From Thermococcus stetteri (GTDB lineage Archaea; Methanobacteriota_B; Thermococci; Thermococcales; Thermococcaceae), in contig NZ_JAGGKB010000001.1 of NCBI RefSeq assembly GCF_017873335.1, forward strand, positions 496,001 through 560,000: DNA of 64,000 nt, read 5' to 3'. Positions 35,762-43,924 of the stretch are shown piece by piece (positions within the stretch are counted from its first letter, which is position 1; the number at the start of each line of letters is the position of its first letter). The notes under the pieces were generated by a model. That model made no database searches. It was not told the origin of the DNA and saw nothing but the letters and a program-made list of their open reading frames with translations. The translations under genes were made by a program, and so were the position numbers.

Positions 35762-37042
35762 TCACCTCACACAGCCAACACCAAGCGGGCTCGGGTCTCC
35801 CTTGATGTCAGGGTTTATCTCGCGCGTCTTCTTTATCGACTCCTTCAGCAGGTCCTTCTCGGTCAGGATTCTCTTCTTCCCGTCCTGCACAACGGCGACC
35901 CTGTCCGTACAGCTCAGGCATGGGTCTATTGAAGCGACCGCCACAACGAAGTCCGCAACCTGGTCGCCGATGACACCCTTGGCAACGGAGAATAGGTTCG
36001 GGAACGTCGGCTCCCTCGGCTTCCAGCGGAGCGGCCTATCGCTTCCCTTCTTTCCGCGGACGTAGTGGACGAGCTCGCCCCTCGGGGCCTCGTACCTCCC
36101 TATTCCTTCCCCGTCGACCAGGAGGCGAAGTTTGGCGTAGAGGACGTTGTCCTTTGGAAAGGCCTTTATCTGCCCGTCGGGCATGGCATCGAGGGCGTGC
36201 TCTATGAGCTCAAGGCTCTGGTAAAGCTCGCCTATCCTTACGGCCATCCTGTCGAAGACGTCCCCCCTCGGCCTCTCCCCTGTCACGTCCTGCGGCATAA
36301 CCGGCTTTATGCCGAGGTCAGGGTAGACCCCGAGCCTCTCGCTCCAGCGAGCGTCGTCCCTGATTCCGCTCCCCCTTCCAGTTGGGCCAACGGCACCCTG
36401 CTCCAGGGCAACGCGCTTGCTTATCACTGCCGTGTCCCTGAAACGGGCCTCTATCGTCGGGTCGTGCAGGAAGGCATCCTCTATCTGCGGGAAGACCTCC
36501 CTGTAGTGCCTTATCATCTCCTCTATCACTTTCCTCTTCTTCTCATCGATATCCCTCCTCACACCGCCTATCGTCACCATCGAGTAGTTAACGCGGTTCC
36601 CGGAGACGGCCTCAAGGGTGTCCATTACCTTCTCACGGGCGAGCCAGGTGAGGTGAAGCAGGGTGTCGTAGCCTATGTCATGAGCAAGAACGCCGAGGTT
36701 GAGGAGGTGGGAGTGTATCCTCTCAAGCTCGCCGATGATGACGCGGATGTACTCAGCCCTCTCGGGCACCTCTATGCCCGCCGCTTCCTCGACGGCCCTC
36801 GTGTAGGTGTGGTTGTGGGAGAAGGAGCAGATCCCGCACATTCTCTCCGCCAGATACATTATCTGGATGTAGTTCCTCCTGAGTGCTATCCACTGGATTC
36901 CGCGAAGGTTGTAGCCGAGCTTCACGTCAACGTCAACGATTTTCTCGCCGTCGAGGGTGAGTATGAACTTCTCGGGCTCTTCTAGTCCGGGATGAATCGG
37001 ACCGAAGGGTATCTTGACCCAGTACTCGACCTTCTCGGTCAT
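35762..37042 (-). CDS. mbhL: Membrane-bound [NiFe] hydrogenase large subunit MbhL
   Basis: Catalytic subunit of ferredoxin-dependent H2 evolution, 426 residues, group 4 [NiFe]. The nickel-binding cysteines are in RMCGICSFSHNH near residue 70 and DPCLSCTDR near residue 375. A C-terminal extension after DPCxxC (ending PLGVGCVR) would require processing by a maturation protease. Overlaps mbhK by 4 nt. Confidence 0.97.
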   Translation of the reverse strand: MTEKVEYWVKIPFGPIHPGLEEPEKFILTLDGEKIVDVDVKLGYNLRGIQWIALRRNYIQIMYLAERMCGICSFSHNHTYTRAVEEAAGIEVPERAEYIRVIIGELERIHSHLLNLGVLAHDIGYDTLLHLTWLAREKVMDTLEAVSGNRVNYSMVTIGGVRRDIDEKKRKVIEEMIRHYREVFPQIEDAFLHDPTIEARFRDTAVISKRVALEQGAVGPTGRGSGIRDDARWSERLGVYPDLGIKPVMPQDVTGERPRGDVFDRMAVRIGELYQSLELIEHALDAMPDGQIKAFPKDNVLYAKLRLLVDGEGIGRYEAPRGELVHYVRGKKGSDRPLRWKPREPTFPNLFSVAKGVIGDQVADFVVAVASIDPCLSCTDRVAVVQDGKKRILTEKDLLKESIKKTREINPDIKGDPSPLGVGCVR

Positions 37043-37608
37043 TTCCTCGCACCTCCAATCATGTACGGATGGCCCGCGTTGTGCGCCATTTCGTCAGAAA
37101 CACCTTTATCGTCGAGGCGGAGCGGGTAGATGCCCTCTGGGAAATCATCTGGAAGGAAGAGCCTCCTCTTGTCTGGAGCGCCCTCGAAGTCGAGTCCTAC
37201 CATCTCCATTCCTTCCCTCTCGAACTGGAGAGCTATGGGGAACACATCACTGACGTCTGGCAGTACAGGGTCGTCCTTTGGCGCGTGGACGTCAACGATG
37301 AGGGAGACCGCGGGGGCGTCATCGTAGAGTATGAGGAGGTGACTCAGAAAGCCCAGCTCGTCCCCCCAGTCCTGCTCGATGCCTATCGAGTAGTGGGCCT
37401 CCGGGTCGAGCTCCTTGATGAACTTCATCAGGGCCCTGTAGTCCTCCCTCGGAATCCTCACCCAGACCCTCTGCCTCCCCCACTTGTTGGTCTTCACCTC
37501 GACGCTCGCGCTCGGAAAGCGCTCGGCTATTTTCCTTGCAACCTCCTCCGCCTTCGTCGGTTCTTTGACTTCGTTAACATCGGTTACAGGATCAGCTTCC
37601 CCCATCAT
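37039..37608 (-). CDS. mbhK: Membrane-bound hydrogenase subunit MbhK (NuoC-like)
   Basis: 189-residue soluble subunit resembling the 30-kDa NuoC protein (KEPTKAEEVARKIAERFPSASVEVKTNKWGRQRVWVRIPREDYRALMKFIKEL and YPLRLDDKGVSDEMAHN at the end). It has a structural role bridging MbhJ and MbhL. ATG 37608 overlaps the mbhJ stop; a second ATG follows immediately. Confidence 0.93.
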   Translation of the reverse strand: MMGEADPVTDVNEVKEPTKAEEVARKIAERFPSASVEVKTNKWGRQRVWVRIPREDYRALMKFIKELDPEAHYSIGIEQDWGDELGFLSHLLILYDDAPAVSLIVDVHAPKDDPVLPDVSDVFPIALQFEREGMEMVGLDFEGAPDKRRLFLPDDFPEGIYPLRLDDKGVSDEMAHNAGHPYMIGGARK

Positions 37609-38135
37609 TCTCTCACCTCCTGCGGAACTTCTCCCTTAACCATCCTGGCGAGCTTCTCCAGGGCCAGAACGACGCCGTGGAGTATGGCTTCGGGCCTCGG
37701 CGGACAGCCCGGGACGTAAACGTCAACCGGGATTATCCTGTCGAGCGGAGCGTTCGTGAAGGGACTTTCGTAGAAGACGCTTCCTCCGGTTGGGCATGCT
37801 CCGACGGCTATCACTATCTTGGGATCGGGGGTCTGCTCGTAGACGAGCTTTACCCTCTCAAGGCTCTGGTTGGTCACCGGCCCGGTGACGAGGAGTACAT
37901 CAGCATGCCTCGGTGAACCAACGAGCTTTACTCCAAACCTCTCGGCATCGTACCTCGGCGTCAGTGCCGCTATAATTTCGATGTCGCAACCGTTGCACGA
38001 GCCGCTGTTTATGTGAAAGACCCAGGGAGACCTTCCGATGAACCTGCAGAGCTGGGCTATCCTCCTCTCAAGCCTCTCGCGCTCCGATGGGTTTGATTTT
38101 TTGCCGTTTTGGTCAGCGGGAACTGTTATAGCCAT
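37605..38135 (-). CDS. mbhJ: Membrane-bound hydrogenase small subunit MbhJ
   Basis: 176 residues, NuoB-like, coordinating the proximal [4Fe-4S] cluster next to the NiFe site: SGSCNGCDIEI near residue 48, VGACPTGGSVFY near residue 110 and VPGCPPRPEAI near residue 145. Electron entry from MbhN. RBS GAGGTGAG. Confidence 0.95.
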   Translation of the reverse strand: MAITVPADQNGKKSNPSERERLERRIAQLCRFIGRSPWVFHINSGSCNGCDIEIIAALTPRYDAERFGVKLVGSPRHADVLLVTGPVTNQSLERVKLVYEQTPDPKIVIAVGACPTGGSVFYESPFTNAPLDRIIPVDVYVPGCPPRPEAILHGVVLALEKLARMVKGEVPQEVRE

Positions 38136-38141
38136 CTCACC

Positions 38142-38489
38142 TCACCCCCATATCAGAAGAACTCCCATGACGAAGGCCGTAACTATGACGAGGTAGCTCG
38201 CGTAGTCGGTGAGCAGTCCCGTGTGGTCCCTTCTGAGGACGTTGAAGAAGTTCTTGAGGGCGTAGGTTAGGCCCCACATGACGTTCCTTCCAGTGTAGTG
38301 GCCCTCGAGGTGCTCGAAGCCCGGAATAACTTTGTCAGGGTCTTCGCCGCTGATGAATATCTTCGTTCCGTCCCCTGCTGTCCTCGTGCCCATACCGCTC
38401 CTCTTCGCCCACTGGTCAAGGAGGTAGGCCAGGATGAGTCCTATGATGAAGGTGAAGACGAAGTAGAGGGCATCCCAGTAGCCAAACAT
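38142..38489 (-). CDS. mbhI: Membrane-bound hydrogenase subunit MbhI
   Basis: 115 residues with a transmembrane helix at each end (YFVFTFIIGLILAYLLDQWA and LVIVTAFVMGVLLIWG) and a soluble middle. In the Mbh structure MbhI bridges the antiporter and hydrogenase membrane modules. ATG 38489 follows GGGGTGCCTGAA and overlaps the mbhH stop by a few bases; the ORF could begin at GTG 38498 but that would occupy the RBS. Confidence 0.88.
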   Translation of the reverse strand: MFGYWDALYFVFTFIIGLILAYLLDQWAKRSGMGTRTAGDGTKIFISGEDPDKVIPGFEHLEGHYTGRNVMWGLTYALKNFFNVLRRDHTGLLTDYASYLVIVTAFVMGVLLIWG

Positions 38490-38490
38490 T

Positions 38491-40035
38491 TCAGGCACCC
38501 CCCATTAGAGTGGCCACGTACCCAAGCTGGTTTTCGAGGGTCCTTGCCACCGGTATCATGATTTTGTCGCTTATCTGCCACGGGAAGAGGCCCATGATGA
38601 TTATCGCTAAAGCCAGGATAACCACAGGCCACAGCATGCTCGCCTCGGGATCCTTTGCCTTCATGACCTTCTCGCTCGGCCTTCCGAAGAAGGTGTATAG
38701 GACCCTGACGTATGCAGCGGTACAGAACGCGGTTCCTATAATGGCTATCGTGGCAAGGACCTGGTTGAAAGTTGCGGAGCTCTCGTAGATGAGCCACTTG
38801 CTGGCGAAGCCGTTGAGAGGCGGCATTCCGATTATAGCGGCCGCTCCAATGAGGAAGGCGAAGGTTGTTTTCGGCATCGTCTTTGCTAAACCGCTCAGCT
38901 CGTTGAGGTTCCTCGTTCCGAGTTCGTGTATGACCGCCCCCGCAATAAGGAACAGCAGCGCCTTCATGAGGGCGTGGTTGAAGGTGTGGTAAACTGCGCC
39001 CGCGATTGCTATCTCGCCCGCCTTCGTACCATATCCAGCAAGCCCAATTCCAAGGCCGAGGAGGATGTAACCTATCTGGCCGACTGAGGAGTAAGCCAGG
39101 AGGCGCTTCATATCCTCCTGTATCACAGCCATGGCGTTTCCGATTATCAGGGTTATGCAGGCGAAGATTATGATTATCCAGCCGACGGTCTTCATGCTGA
39201 CGCTCGCCCCGTAGATGCTGAAGAGTATCCTCGCAAGGGCGTAGACGCCCCCTATCTTTATGACGAGTCCTGAAAGCATTGCCGAGATGGAGCTCGGAGC
39301 CGCTGGGTGTGCATCGGCAAGCCACATGTGAACCGGCGATGCACCGCTCTTGAAGAGCAATCCGGCGATGAAGAAGGCGAGGGCAACCTTGGCCACTACA
39401 GTCGGGTTCTGGGCGAGCTTTATCGCGAGGTACCCCATCGTAAGGGTTCCGTACTGGCCGTAGAGAAGGGCTATGCCGAGGAGCACGAAGCTGCTCGCCA
39501 CCGAGCCGACGAACATGTACTTTATGCCTGCCTCTATTCCCTCCCAGGTGTCGTTCCTGAATGCAACCAACGCGTAGCTGGCTATGCTCATTATCTCAAG
39601 GAACACGTAGAAGTTGAAGAGGTCGCCCGTTATCGCTATGCCGAGCATTCCAAGTTCAAGGATGATTACGAGCGTGTAGTACTTGTCCAGGCCGGTGTCG
39701 TGCCTCATGTAGCCGATGGAATAGAGCACCGCCAGGAAGGCCACGAAGGTTACCATGAGCACCATGAGGGCCGAGAGGAGGTCGACTTCCCAGACTATCC
39801 TTATCGGAAAGCCGGCTCCCTGGCCGAAGGGGTTCTTGGCACCGAGGGTGTAGAGTATCGGGCCGTTTTCATAGACGGCGTAGAAAATCGCCGAGCCAAC
39901 TATGAAGGTTATTCCCGAGACGAGGACCGCCCAGGCCTCTCTGGCTTTCCTTCCGGCCAGGCTGACTATGGGCATCGAGAAGGCCCCAAAGAGCGGGACG
40001 ATTATAAGGTATGGCAAGATGATCTCGCCGTTCAT
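38491..40035 (-). CDS. mbhH: Membrane-bound hydrogenase subunit MbhH (MrpD/NuoN-type antiporter)
   Basis: 514 residues and about 14 transmembrane helices. The ion-translocating antiporter motif is recognisable in MSIASYALVAFRND, LLFKSGASPVHMWLADAHPAAPSSISAMLSGLVIKIGGVYAL (Lys and His of the half-channels) and FNHALMKALLFLIAGAVIHELGTRNL. It is thought to move protons or Na+ when the hydrogenase turns over. Confidence 0.95.
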   Translation of the reverse strand: MNGEIILPYLIIVPLFGAFSMPIVSLAGRKAREAWAVLVSGITFIVGSAIFYAVYENGPILYTLGAKNPFGQGAGFPIRIVWEVDLLSALMVLMVTFVAFLAVLYSIGYMRHDTGLDKYYTLVIILELGMLGIAITGDLFNFYVFLEIMSIASYALVAFRNDTWEGIEAGIKYMFVGSVASSFVLLGIALLYGQYGTLTMGYLAIKLAQNPTVVAKVALAFFIAGLLFKSGASPVHMWLADAHPAAPSSISAMLSGLVIKIGGVYALARILFSIYGASVSMKTVGWIIIIFACITLIIGNAMAVIQEDMKRLLAYSSVGQIGYILLGLGIGLAGYGTKAGEIAIAGAVYHTFNHALMKALLFLIAGAVIHELGTRNLNELSGLAKTMPKTTFAFLIGAAAIIGMPPLNGFASKWLIYESSATFNQVLATIAIIGTAFCTAAYVRVLYTFFGRPSEKVMKAKDPEASMLWPVVILALAIIIMGLFPWQISDKIMIPVARTLENQLGYVATLMGGA

Positions 40036-40391
40036 CCCCTCAACCTCCTGAGAGCTCTCACGTCAAGGGTTCCGTAGTGGCGGTAGGCGTTTATGGTGAG
40101 GGCGACCGCAAGCGAGAGCACACAAACGCCGATGACTATGCTCGTGAGGACGAGCGCCTGAGGCAGCGGGCCGACCATCGGACTCTTGAGGGTCTCGTAG
40201 CCGGTGTAGATTGGCGCCGTCGGGATTTCGTTCAGCTCCATCCGGTAGCCAAGGCTTATGAGGAGCAGGTGAATTCCGGAGTCGATTACGTCCAGGGCCA
40301 GGATCAGCTTGAGCAGGTTCTTCTTAGCGAGGAAAGCGTACACGCCGAGGGCTATCATGAGGAAGGCAACGATGAACTGGAACTGTATCAT
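40032..40391 (-). CDS. mbhG: Membrane-bound hydrogenase subunit MbhG (MrpC/NuoK-like)
   Basis: 119 residues with three transmembrane helices; FIVAFLMIALGVYAFLAKKNLLKLILALDVIDSGIHLLLISLGY and PLPQALVLTSIVIGVCVLSLAVAL match MrpC/NuoK. ATG 40391 with GGAGGTGG upstream; 4-nt overlap with mbhF and mbhH on each side. Confidence 0.93.
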   Translation of the reverse strand: MIQFQFIVAFLMIALGVYAFLAKKNLLKLILALDVIDSGIHLLLISLGYRMELNEIPTAPIYTGYETLKSPMVGPLPQALVLTSIVIGVCVLSLAVALTINAYRHYGTLDVRALRRLRG

Positions 40392-40837
40392 TCTTTCCAC
40401 CTCCTCCAGAGGGCTATGGCGGTTAGTGCACTCACCAGGCCCGTAAAGACCTTCAGACCGACTGCCAGGTTCATTATTGGGAGGTACCCCGCCGAGAGGA
40501 GGGTTCCCGGCTTCCCGTTGAAGAACGGCCCGTTGTGCCAGAGCGTGTTGTAGAAGAAGGCCACCCCAATTCCCAGCATCGCCGCACCGAGAAATACAAG
40601 TCCGCCAAGGCCTTCAAGGGCAGAGTAAAGGTTCTTGTTGTAACGCTTCTTCATCTCACCGAGGCCGAAGGCTATGAGGAAGAGTATCCCTGCTCCCGCT
40701 ATGGTAGTTCCCCCCTGGAAGCCACCACCAGGTGTGAGGTGACCGTGCATGACAACGTAGGCACCGAATATACCGATGAGAGGTATCGTAGCTCTCGCCA
40801 TCGTCCTGACTATTACCCCCATGTCGCCATCGTTCAT
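40388..40837 (-). CDS. mbhF: Membrane-bound hydrogenase subunit MbhF (MrpB-like)
   Basis: 149 residues, four transmembrane helices; IPLIGIFGAYVVMHGHLTPGGGFQGGTTIAGAGILFLIAFG is the MrpB signature. ATG 40837 is preferred over the upstream in-frame ATG at 40855 because GGGGGGATGGGAA precedes it. Confidence 0.92.
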   Translation of the reverse strand: MNDGDMGVIVRTMARATIPLIGIFGAYVVMHGHLTPGGGFQGGTTIAGAGILFLIAFGLGEMKKRYNKNLYSALEGLGGLVFLGAAMLGIGVAFFYNTLWHNGPFFNGKPGTLLSAGYLPIMNLAVGLKVFTGLVSALTAIALWRRWKE

Positions 40838-41130
40838 TTCCCATCCCCCCTCCATGGTCTGAGAAGTGCTATGGCTCCGGCTATGGCAGTGAATAGAACG
40901 GTCGCTTCTCCGATTGTATCGTAGCCACGGTAGTCGAACACTATGTCGGTAACGATGTTTGTACCGCCGACCTCCTCAACGCCGTGCTCGATGTAGTAGT
41001 TGTCCGTGTAGCGGTACTTGAGCCAGTCTTCCCCGCCAGGCCCAAACTTGAGGCCGTAGTTCGGGTTAGCTATGTAGAGGAGCGCACCCACGATGAACAG
41101 GAGCGAGAGGTAGGCTATTGTCCTCTTCAT
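40834..41130 (-). CDS. mbhE: Membrane-bound hydrogenase subunit MbhE
   Basis: 98 residues with two helices (IAYLSLLFIVGALLYIAN and ATVLFTAIAGAIALL) flanking a polar loop with DIVFDYRGYDTIGE, the pattern of the MrpA C-terminal/MbhE part that continues into MrpB. ATG 41130 follows GGGAGGGGAGAGA. Confidence 0.9.
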   Translation of the reverse strand: MKRTIAYLSLLFIVGALLYIANPNYGLKFGPGGEDWLKYRYTDNYYIEHGVEEVGGTNIVTDIVFDYRGYDTIGEATVLFTAIAGAIALLRPWRGDGK

Positions 41131-41390
41131 TCTCTCCCCTCCCACCTTTCTGTCTTCGCGATACCGTAAACAACGACGGCAGTAACCACTCCTGCACCAA
41201 CGGCGGCCTCTGCTATGGCAACGTCCGGCGCGTGGAGGGTGTAGAACTCAAGGCTGAGGAGGAGGCTCATGGCGGCTGAGGCTAAGGCCGCCGCCAGAAG
41301 GTCGTGGTATCGTATCGTGAGGTAAGCCGTCACGAGGACTCCAATGAGGATTATCGCTTGGATGAGCATGTCCAGATCAACGGCGTTCAT
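41127..41390 (-). CDS. mbhD: Membrane-bound hydrogenase subunit MbhD
   Basis: 87 residues with three helices; LDMLIQAIILIGVLVTAYLTIRYHDLLAAALASAAMSLLLSLEFYTLHAPDVAIAEAAVGAG is the DUF4040/MrpA C-terminal signature. Overlaps its neighbours by 4 nt. Confidence 0.92.
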   Translation of the reverse strand: MNAVDLDMLIQAIILIGVLVTAYLTIRYHDLLAAALASAAMSLLLSLEFYTLHAPDVAIAEAAVGAGVVTAVVVYGIAKTERWEGRE

Positions 41391-41758
41391 TCCGAGCCAC
41401 CCCCGAGCTTCTCCTCGTAGGCGTCAACAACCGCCCTAACCGGCTTGACCCCGCTGAGGTGCGCGGCCTTGGCTATCGCGTGTGCCCCCGTCGGGTTCGT
41501 GAGGAGGAGCGCTATGAGCGCAACGAGGCTGTGGAGGGCCATCTGGAGGTACTTGGAGTCCCCCGTCTTGTTAAGCTGATAGAGCGCGTGAACCACAACG
41601 GCCAGAACCGCGAATATCGTCCCGAAGGTGGTGCACTTCGTTGCCCCGTGGAGCCTCGTGTAGACGTCCGGAAAGCGGAGGAGCGCGAAGCTTCCGAGGA
41701 GGTTGAAGGCCACGCTTATCCCGAGGAAGACGTAGATGAGCGCATCAACCGTGTTCAC
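41387..41758 (-). CDS. mbhC: Membrane-bound hydrogenase subunit MbhC (MrpG-like)
   Basis: 123 residues with three helices and the MrpG motif LGSFALLRFPDVYTRLHGATKCTTFGTIFAVLA plus LLTNPTGAHAIAKAAHLSG. It begins with GTG at 41758, overlapping the mbhB stop. Confidence 0.92.
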   Translation of the reverse strand: MNTVDALIYVFLGISVAFNLLGSFALLRFPDVYTRLHGATKCTTFGTIFAVLAVVVHALYQLNKTGDSKYLQMALHSLVALIALLLTNPTGAHAIAKAAHLSGVKPVRAVVDAYEEKLGGGSE

Positions 41759-42012
41759 GCCAATCCCCCCTGGAGGTACTTGGCTATCACCAGCGTTCCA
41801 ATGTAGCTCAGGAGGGCGTAGACTATCGCAATGTCGATGTAGATCGTCCTGTCGTAGGCAGCTCCAAGCAGAACCATGCCCGCAACGACGAGCGTGTTGA
41901 GCGTATCAACGCCAACGACTCTATCCGGAACCGTTGGTCCGAGTATCAGCCTCAGGACCGAGATCAGACCTGCTATCCCGACTAAAACAGCCGCATAGAA
42001 GAAGGCCATCAT
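41755..42012 (-). CDS. mbhB: Membrane-bound hydrogenase subunit MbhB (MrpF-like)
   Basis: 85 residues with three helices; LILGPTVPDRVVGVDTLNTLVVAGMVLLG is the MrpF signature with its conserved Asp. The ATG at 42012 (or 42009) follows the end of mbhA; the ORF extension to 42033 lies within mbhA. Confidence 0.9.
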   Translation of the reverse strand: MMAFFYAAVLVGIAGLISVLRLILGPTVPDRVVGVDTLNTLVVAGMVLLGAAYDRTIYIDIAIVYALLSYIGTLVIAKYLQGGLA

Positions 42013-42512
42013 CTTCCCAGCCTCCTTGCCCACTTCTCAAAGGGTCCCGCAACGGGTTTGGAGCTCTCAGGCCTCTCAAGGCCCTTCGGTATGTTGATCC
42101 AGTGGACGTAGAGGGCCTTCTCCTCTGGAGATGCCTCAATCGTCAAGGTGCCTGGCGTGAGGGTTATGGAGTTGCTCATTATGGTGTACTGGGCGTCGTT
42201 TTCAAGCTCGACTGGAACGCGAACGATACCGGGTCTTATCTTCCCGGTTATTACACGGTATGCGACGTCGAGGTTGGCCTTCACCATGCCCCAGAAGAGC
42301 ACAGGGGCGTAGGCGATTGCAGTAACCCACTTGACCGGGTTCAGGAAGCGCGTTGAGTTCTCCCCCACAACGTCCTTCGTGGCATAGCCGACTATTGCCG
42401 CGAATACCAGCCCCGCTACGAGCTCTTCCGTGCTCCACAGCAGTCCGTTGCTTCCGGCTGTTAAGACCAGCCAGAGGATGTAGGCGAAGAGGAACGCCAC
42501 AATGAAAGGCAA
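42009..42512 (-). CDS. mbhA: Membrane-bound hydrogenase subunit MbhA (MrpE-like)
   Basis: 167 residues: two N-terminal helices, then a soluble MrpE domain with VPVELENDAQYTIMSNSITLTPGTLTIEASPEEKALYVHWINIP. First gene of the 14-gene operon. The start is TTG at 42512 preceded by GGGGGTGATAGT. The operon is probably driven by the minus-strand TATA box at 42608-42619 with the SurR-type site just upstream. Confidence 0.92.
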   Translation of the reverse strand: MPFIVAFLFAYILWLVLTAGSNGLLWSTEELVAGLVFAAIVGYATKDVVGENSTRFLNPVKWVTAIAYAPVLFWGMVKANLDVAYRVITGKIRPGIVRVPVELENDAQYTIMSNSITLTPGTLTIEASPEEKALYVHWINIPKGLERPESSKPVAGPFEKWARRLGR

Positions 42513-42624
42513 ACTATCACCCCCAGACTGAATATTTTTGACTGCCTCTCAATTGCGATTTCTCTTTCCGCTTAAAACGCTTTTCCAAAGCTTTTGTTTG
42601 GCAAAAGAAAGTATTAAACGGCTC

Positions 42625-42641
42625 GTTTTAAACCAAAGGTT
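42625..42641 (+). promoter_or_regulatory. SurR-type binding site, mbh-proximal
   Basis: GTTTTAAACCAAAGGTT fits GTTn3AACn5GTT, the recognition sequence described for the redox-switched regulator SurR, without mismatch. It lies 5 bp upstream of the mbh TATA element. SurR activates hydrogenase genes when elemental sulfur is absent. Confidence 0.8.
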
Positions 42642-42704
42642 TACAACCCCTAAGACGACTCAAATGGGGGGTAAAAGTTTGATCAGCCTAAAAAATGCAT
42701 ATTT

Positions 42705-42721
42705 AACCTTTGGTTTAGAAT
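42705..42721 (-). promoter_or_regulatory. SurR-type binding site, hyh-proximal
   Basis: Read on the minus strand ATTCTAAACCAAAGGTT matches GTTn3AACn5GTT with one change (first G to A). It lies 5 bp upstream of the plus-strand TATA element of hyh and shares the core AAACCAAAGGTT with the site at 42625. Confidence 0.75.
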
Positions 42722-42820
42722 TTTCGGGTTTAAAAACGCTTTTTTAGCCTTCCGGCTTAGCCAAGAGTGAGGGAACGAAAATGCTCACGTGCATATTTGT
42801 GTTCACTGGAGGTGGTCGGG

Positions 42821-43924
42821 TTGCGATACGTTAAGCTCCCAAAGGAGAACACCTACACCTTCCTTGAGAGGCTGAAGGAATGGGGAAAGCTATACGCCCC
42901 CGTAAAGATCTCCGAGAAGTTCTACGACTTCAGGGAGATAGACGACGTTACGAAAGTCGAGTTCAACTACAACAGAACGATAATGCCGCCGAAGAAGTTC
43001 TTCTTCAAGCCGAGGGAGAAGCTCTTCGAGTTCAGCATAAAGGAGGCGGAATACAGGGAAACCATAGAGGACGTTGAGCCCTTCGTGGTCTTTGGAGTTC
43101 ACGCCTGCGACATCTTCGGCCTGAAGATAATGGACACAATCTACCTCGACGAGCTCCCTGACAAGTACTACAAGGTGAGGCGCGAGAAGGGCATAATCAT
43201 TGGCATAAGCTGCATGCCGGATGAGTACTGCTTCTGCAACCTGAGGGAGACCGATTTTGCCGACGATGGCTTCGACCTCTTCCTCCACGAGCTCCCCGAT
43301 GGATGGCTCGTCAGGGTTGGCTCACCAACCGGCCACAGAATAGTTGACAAGAACATCAAGCTCTTCGAGGAGGTAACCACCGAGGACATCTGCAACTTCA
43401 GGGACTTCGAAAACAGGCGCGCTCAGGCGTTCAAGTACCACGAGGACTGGGGCAACCTGCGCTACCTGCTTGAGCTTGAAACCGAGCACCCGATGTGGGA
43501 CGAGCAGAGCGACTTATGCCTTGCCTGTGGAATATGCAACACAACCTGCCCGACCTGCCGCTGCTACGAGGTGCAGGATATAGTGAACCTCGATGGCAAC
43601 ACCGGCTACCGCGAGAGGCGCTGGGACTCCTGCCAGTTCAGGAGCCACGGTCTCGTTGCAGGAAACCACAACTTCAGGCCAACCAAGAAGGCCCGCTTCA
43701 TGAACCGCTACATGTGTAAGAACTCCTACAATGAGAAGCTCGGCATAAGCTACTGCGTCGGCTGTGGAAGGTGCACCTACTTCTGTCCAGCAGGCATAAG
43801 CTTCGTCAGGAACCTGAGGACGATCATGGGTCTTGAGGAGAAGACCTGCCCGCCCGAGATAACCGAGGAGATTCCGAAGAGGGGCTTCGCGTATGCCTCC
43901 CACATAAGGGGTGAGGACATATGA
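42821..43924 (+). CDS. hyhB: Sulfhydrogenase beta subunit HyhB (iron-sulfur)
   Basis: 367 residues. Electron-transfer subunit of the cytosolic NADP(H)-dependent [NiFe] hydrogenase, with two C-terminal [4Fe-4S] motifs, [16 protein letters not shown] near residue 233 and [14 protein letters not shown] near residue 315, and other Cys in GVHACDIFG and [10 protein letters not shown]. It begins with TTG at 42821, chosen by GGAGGTGGTCGGG upstream and by the homologous start ([11 protein letters not shown]) in Pyrococcus. The upstream reading frame from 42767 is leader. Overlaps hyhG by 4 nt (ATGA). Confidence 0.93.
   Translation: MRYVKLPKENTYTFLERLKEWGKLYAPVKISEKFYDFREIDDVTKVEFNYNRTIMPPKKFFFKPREKLFEFSIKEAEYRETIEDVEPFVVFGVHACDIFGLKIMDTIYLDELPDKYYKVRREKGIIIGISCMPDEYCFCNLRETDFADDGFDLFLHELPDGWLVRVGSPTGHRIVDKNIKLFEEVTTEDICNFRDFENRRAQAFKYHEDWGNLRYLLELETEHPMWDEQSDLCLACGICNTTCPTCRCYEVQDIVNLDGNTGYRERRWDSCQFRSHGLVAGNHNFRPTKKARFMNRYMCKNSYNEKLGISYCVGCGRCTYFCPAGISFVRNLRTIMGLEEKTCPPEITEEIPKRGFAYASHIRGEDI

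Larger units (their letters stand above)
42513..42820. promoter_or_regulatory. Shared divergent control region of mbh and hyh operons
   Basis: 308 bp without a gene. It is AT-rich and symmetric in plan: each operon has a TATA-like element (minus GTTTAATACTTT, 42608-42619; plus GGTTTAAAAAC, 42727-42737) with a SurR-type site starting 5-6 bp upstream of it. A CTTTTG/CAAAAG inverted repeat (about 42580-42606) lies in the mbh leader. The hyh leader ends with the ribosome-binding site GGAGGTGG at 42808-42815. Confidence 0.75.

Noticed and set aside
36065-36985. 306-codon open frame opposite mbhL
   Set aside because: Shadow of the [NiFe] large subunit gene; no RBS and no family resemblance.
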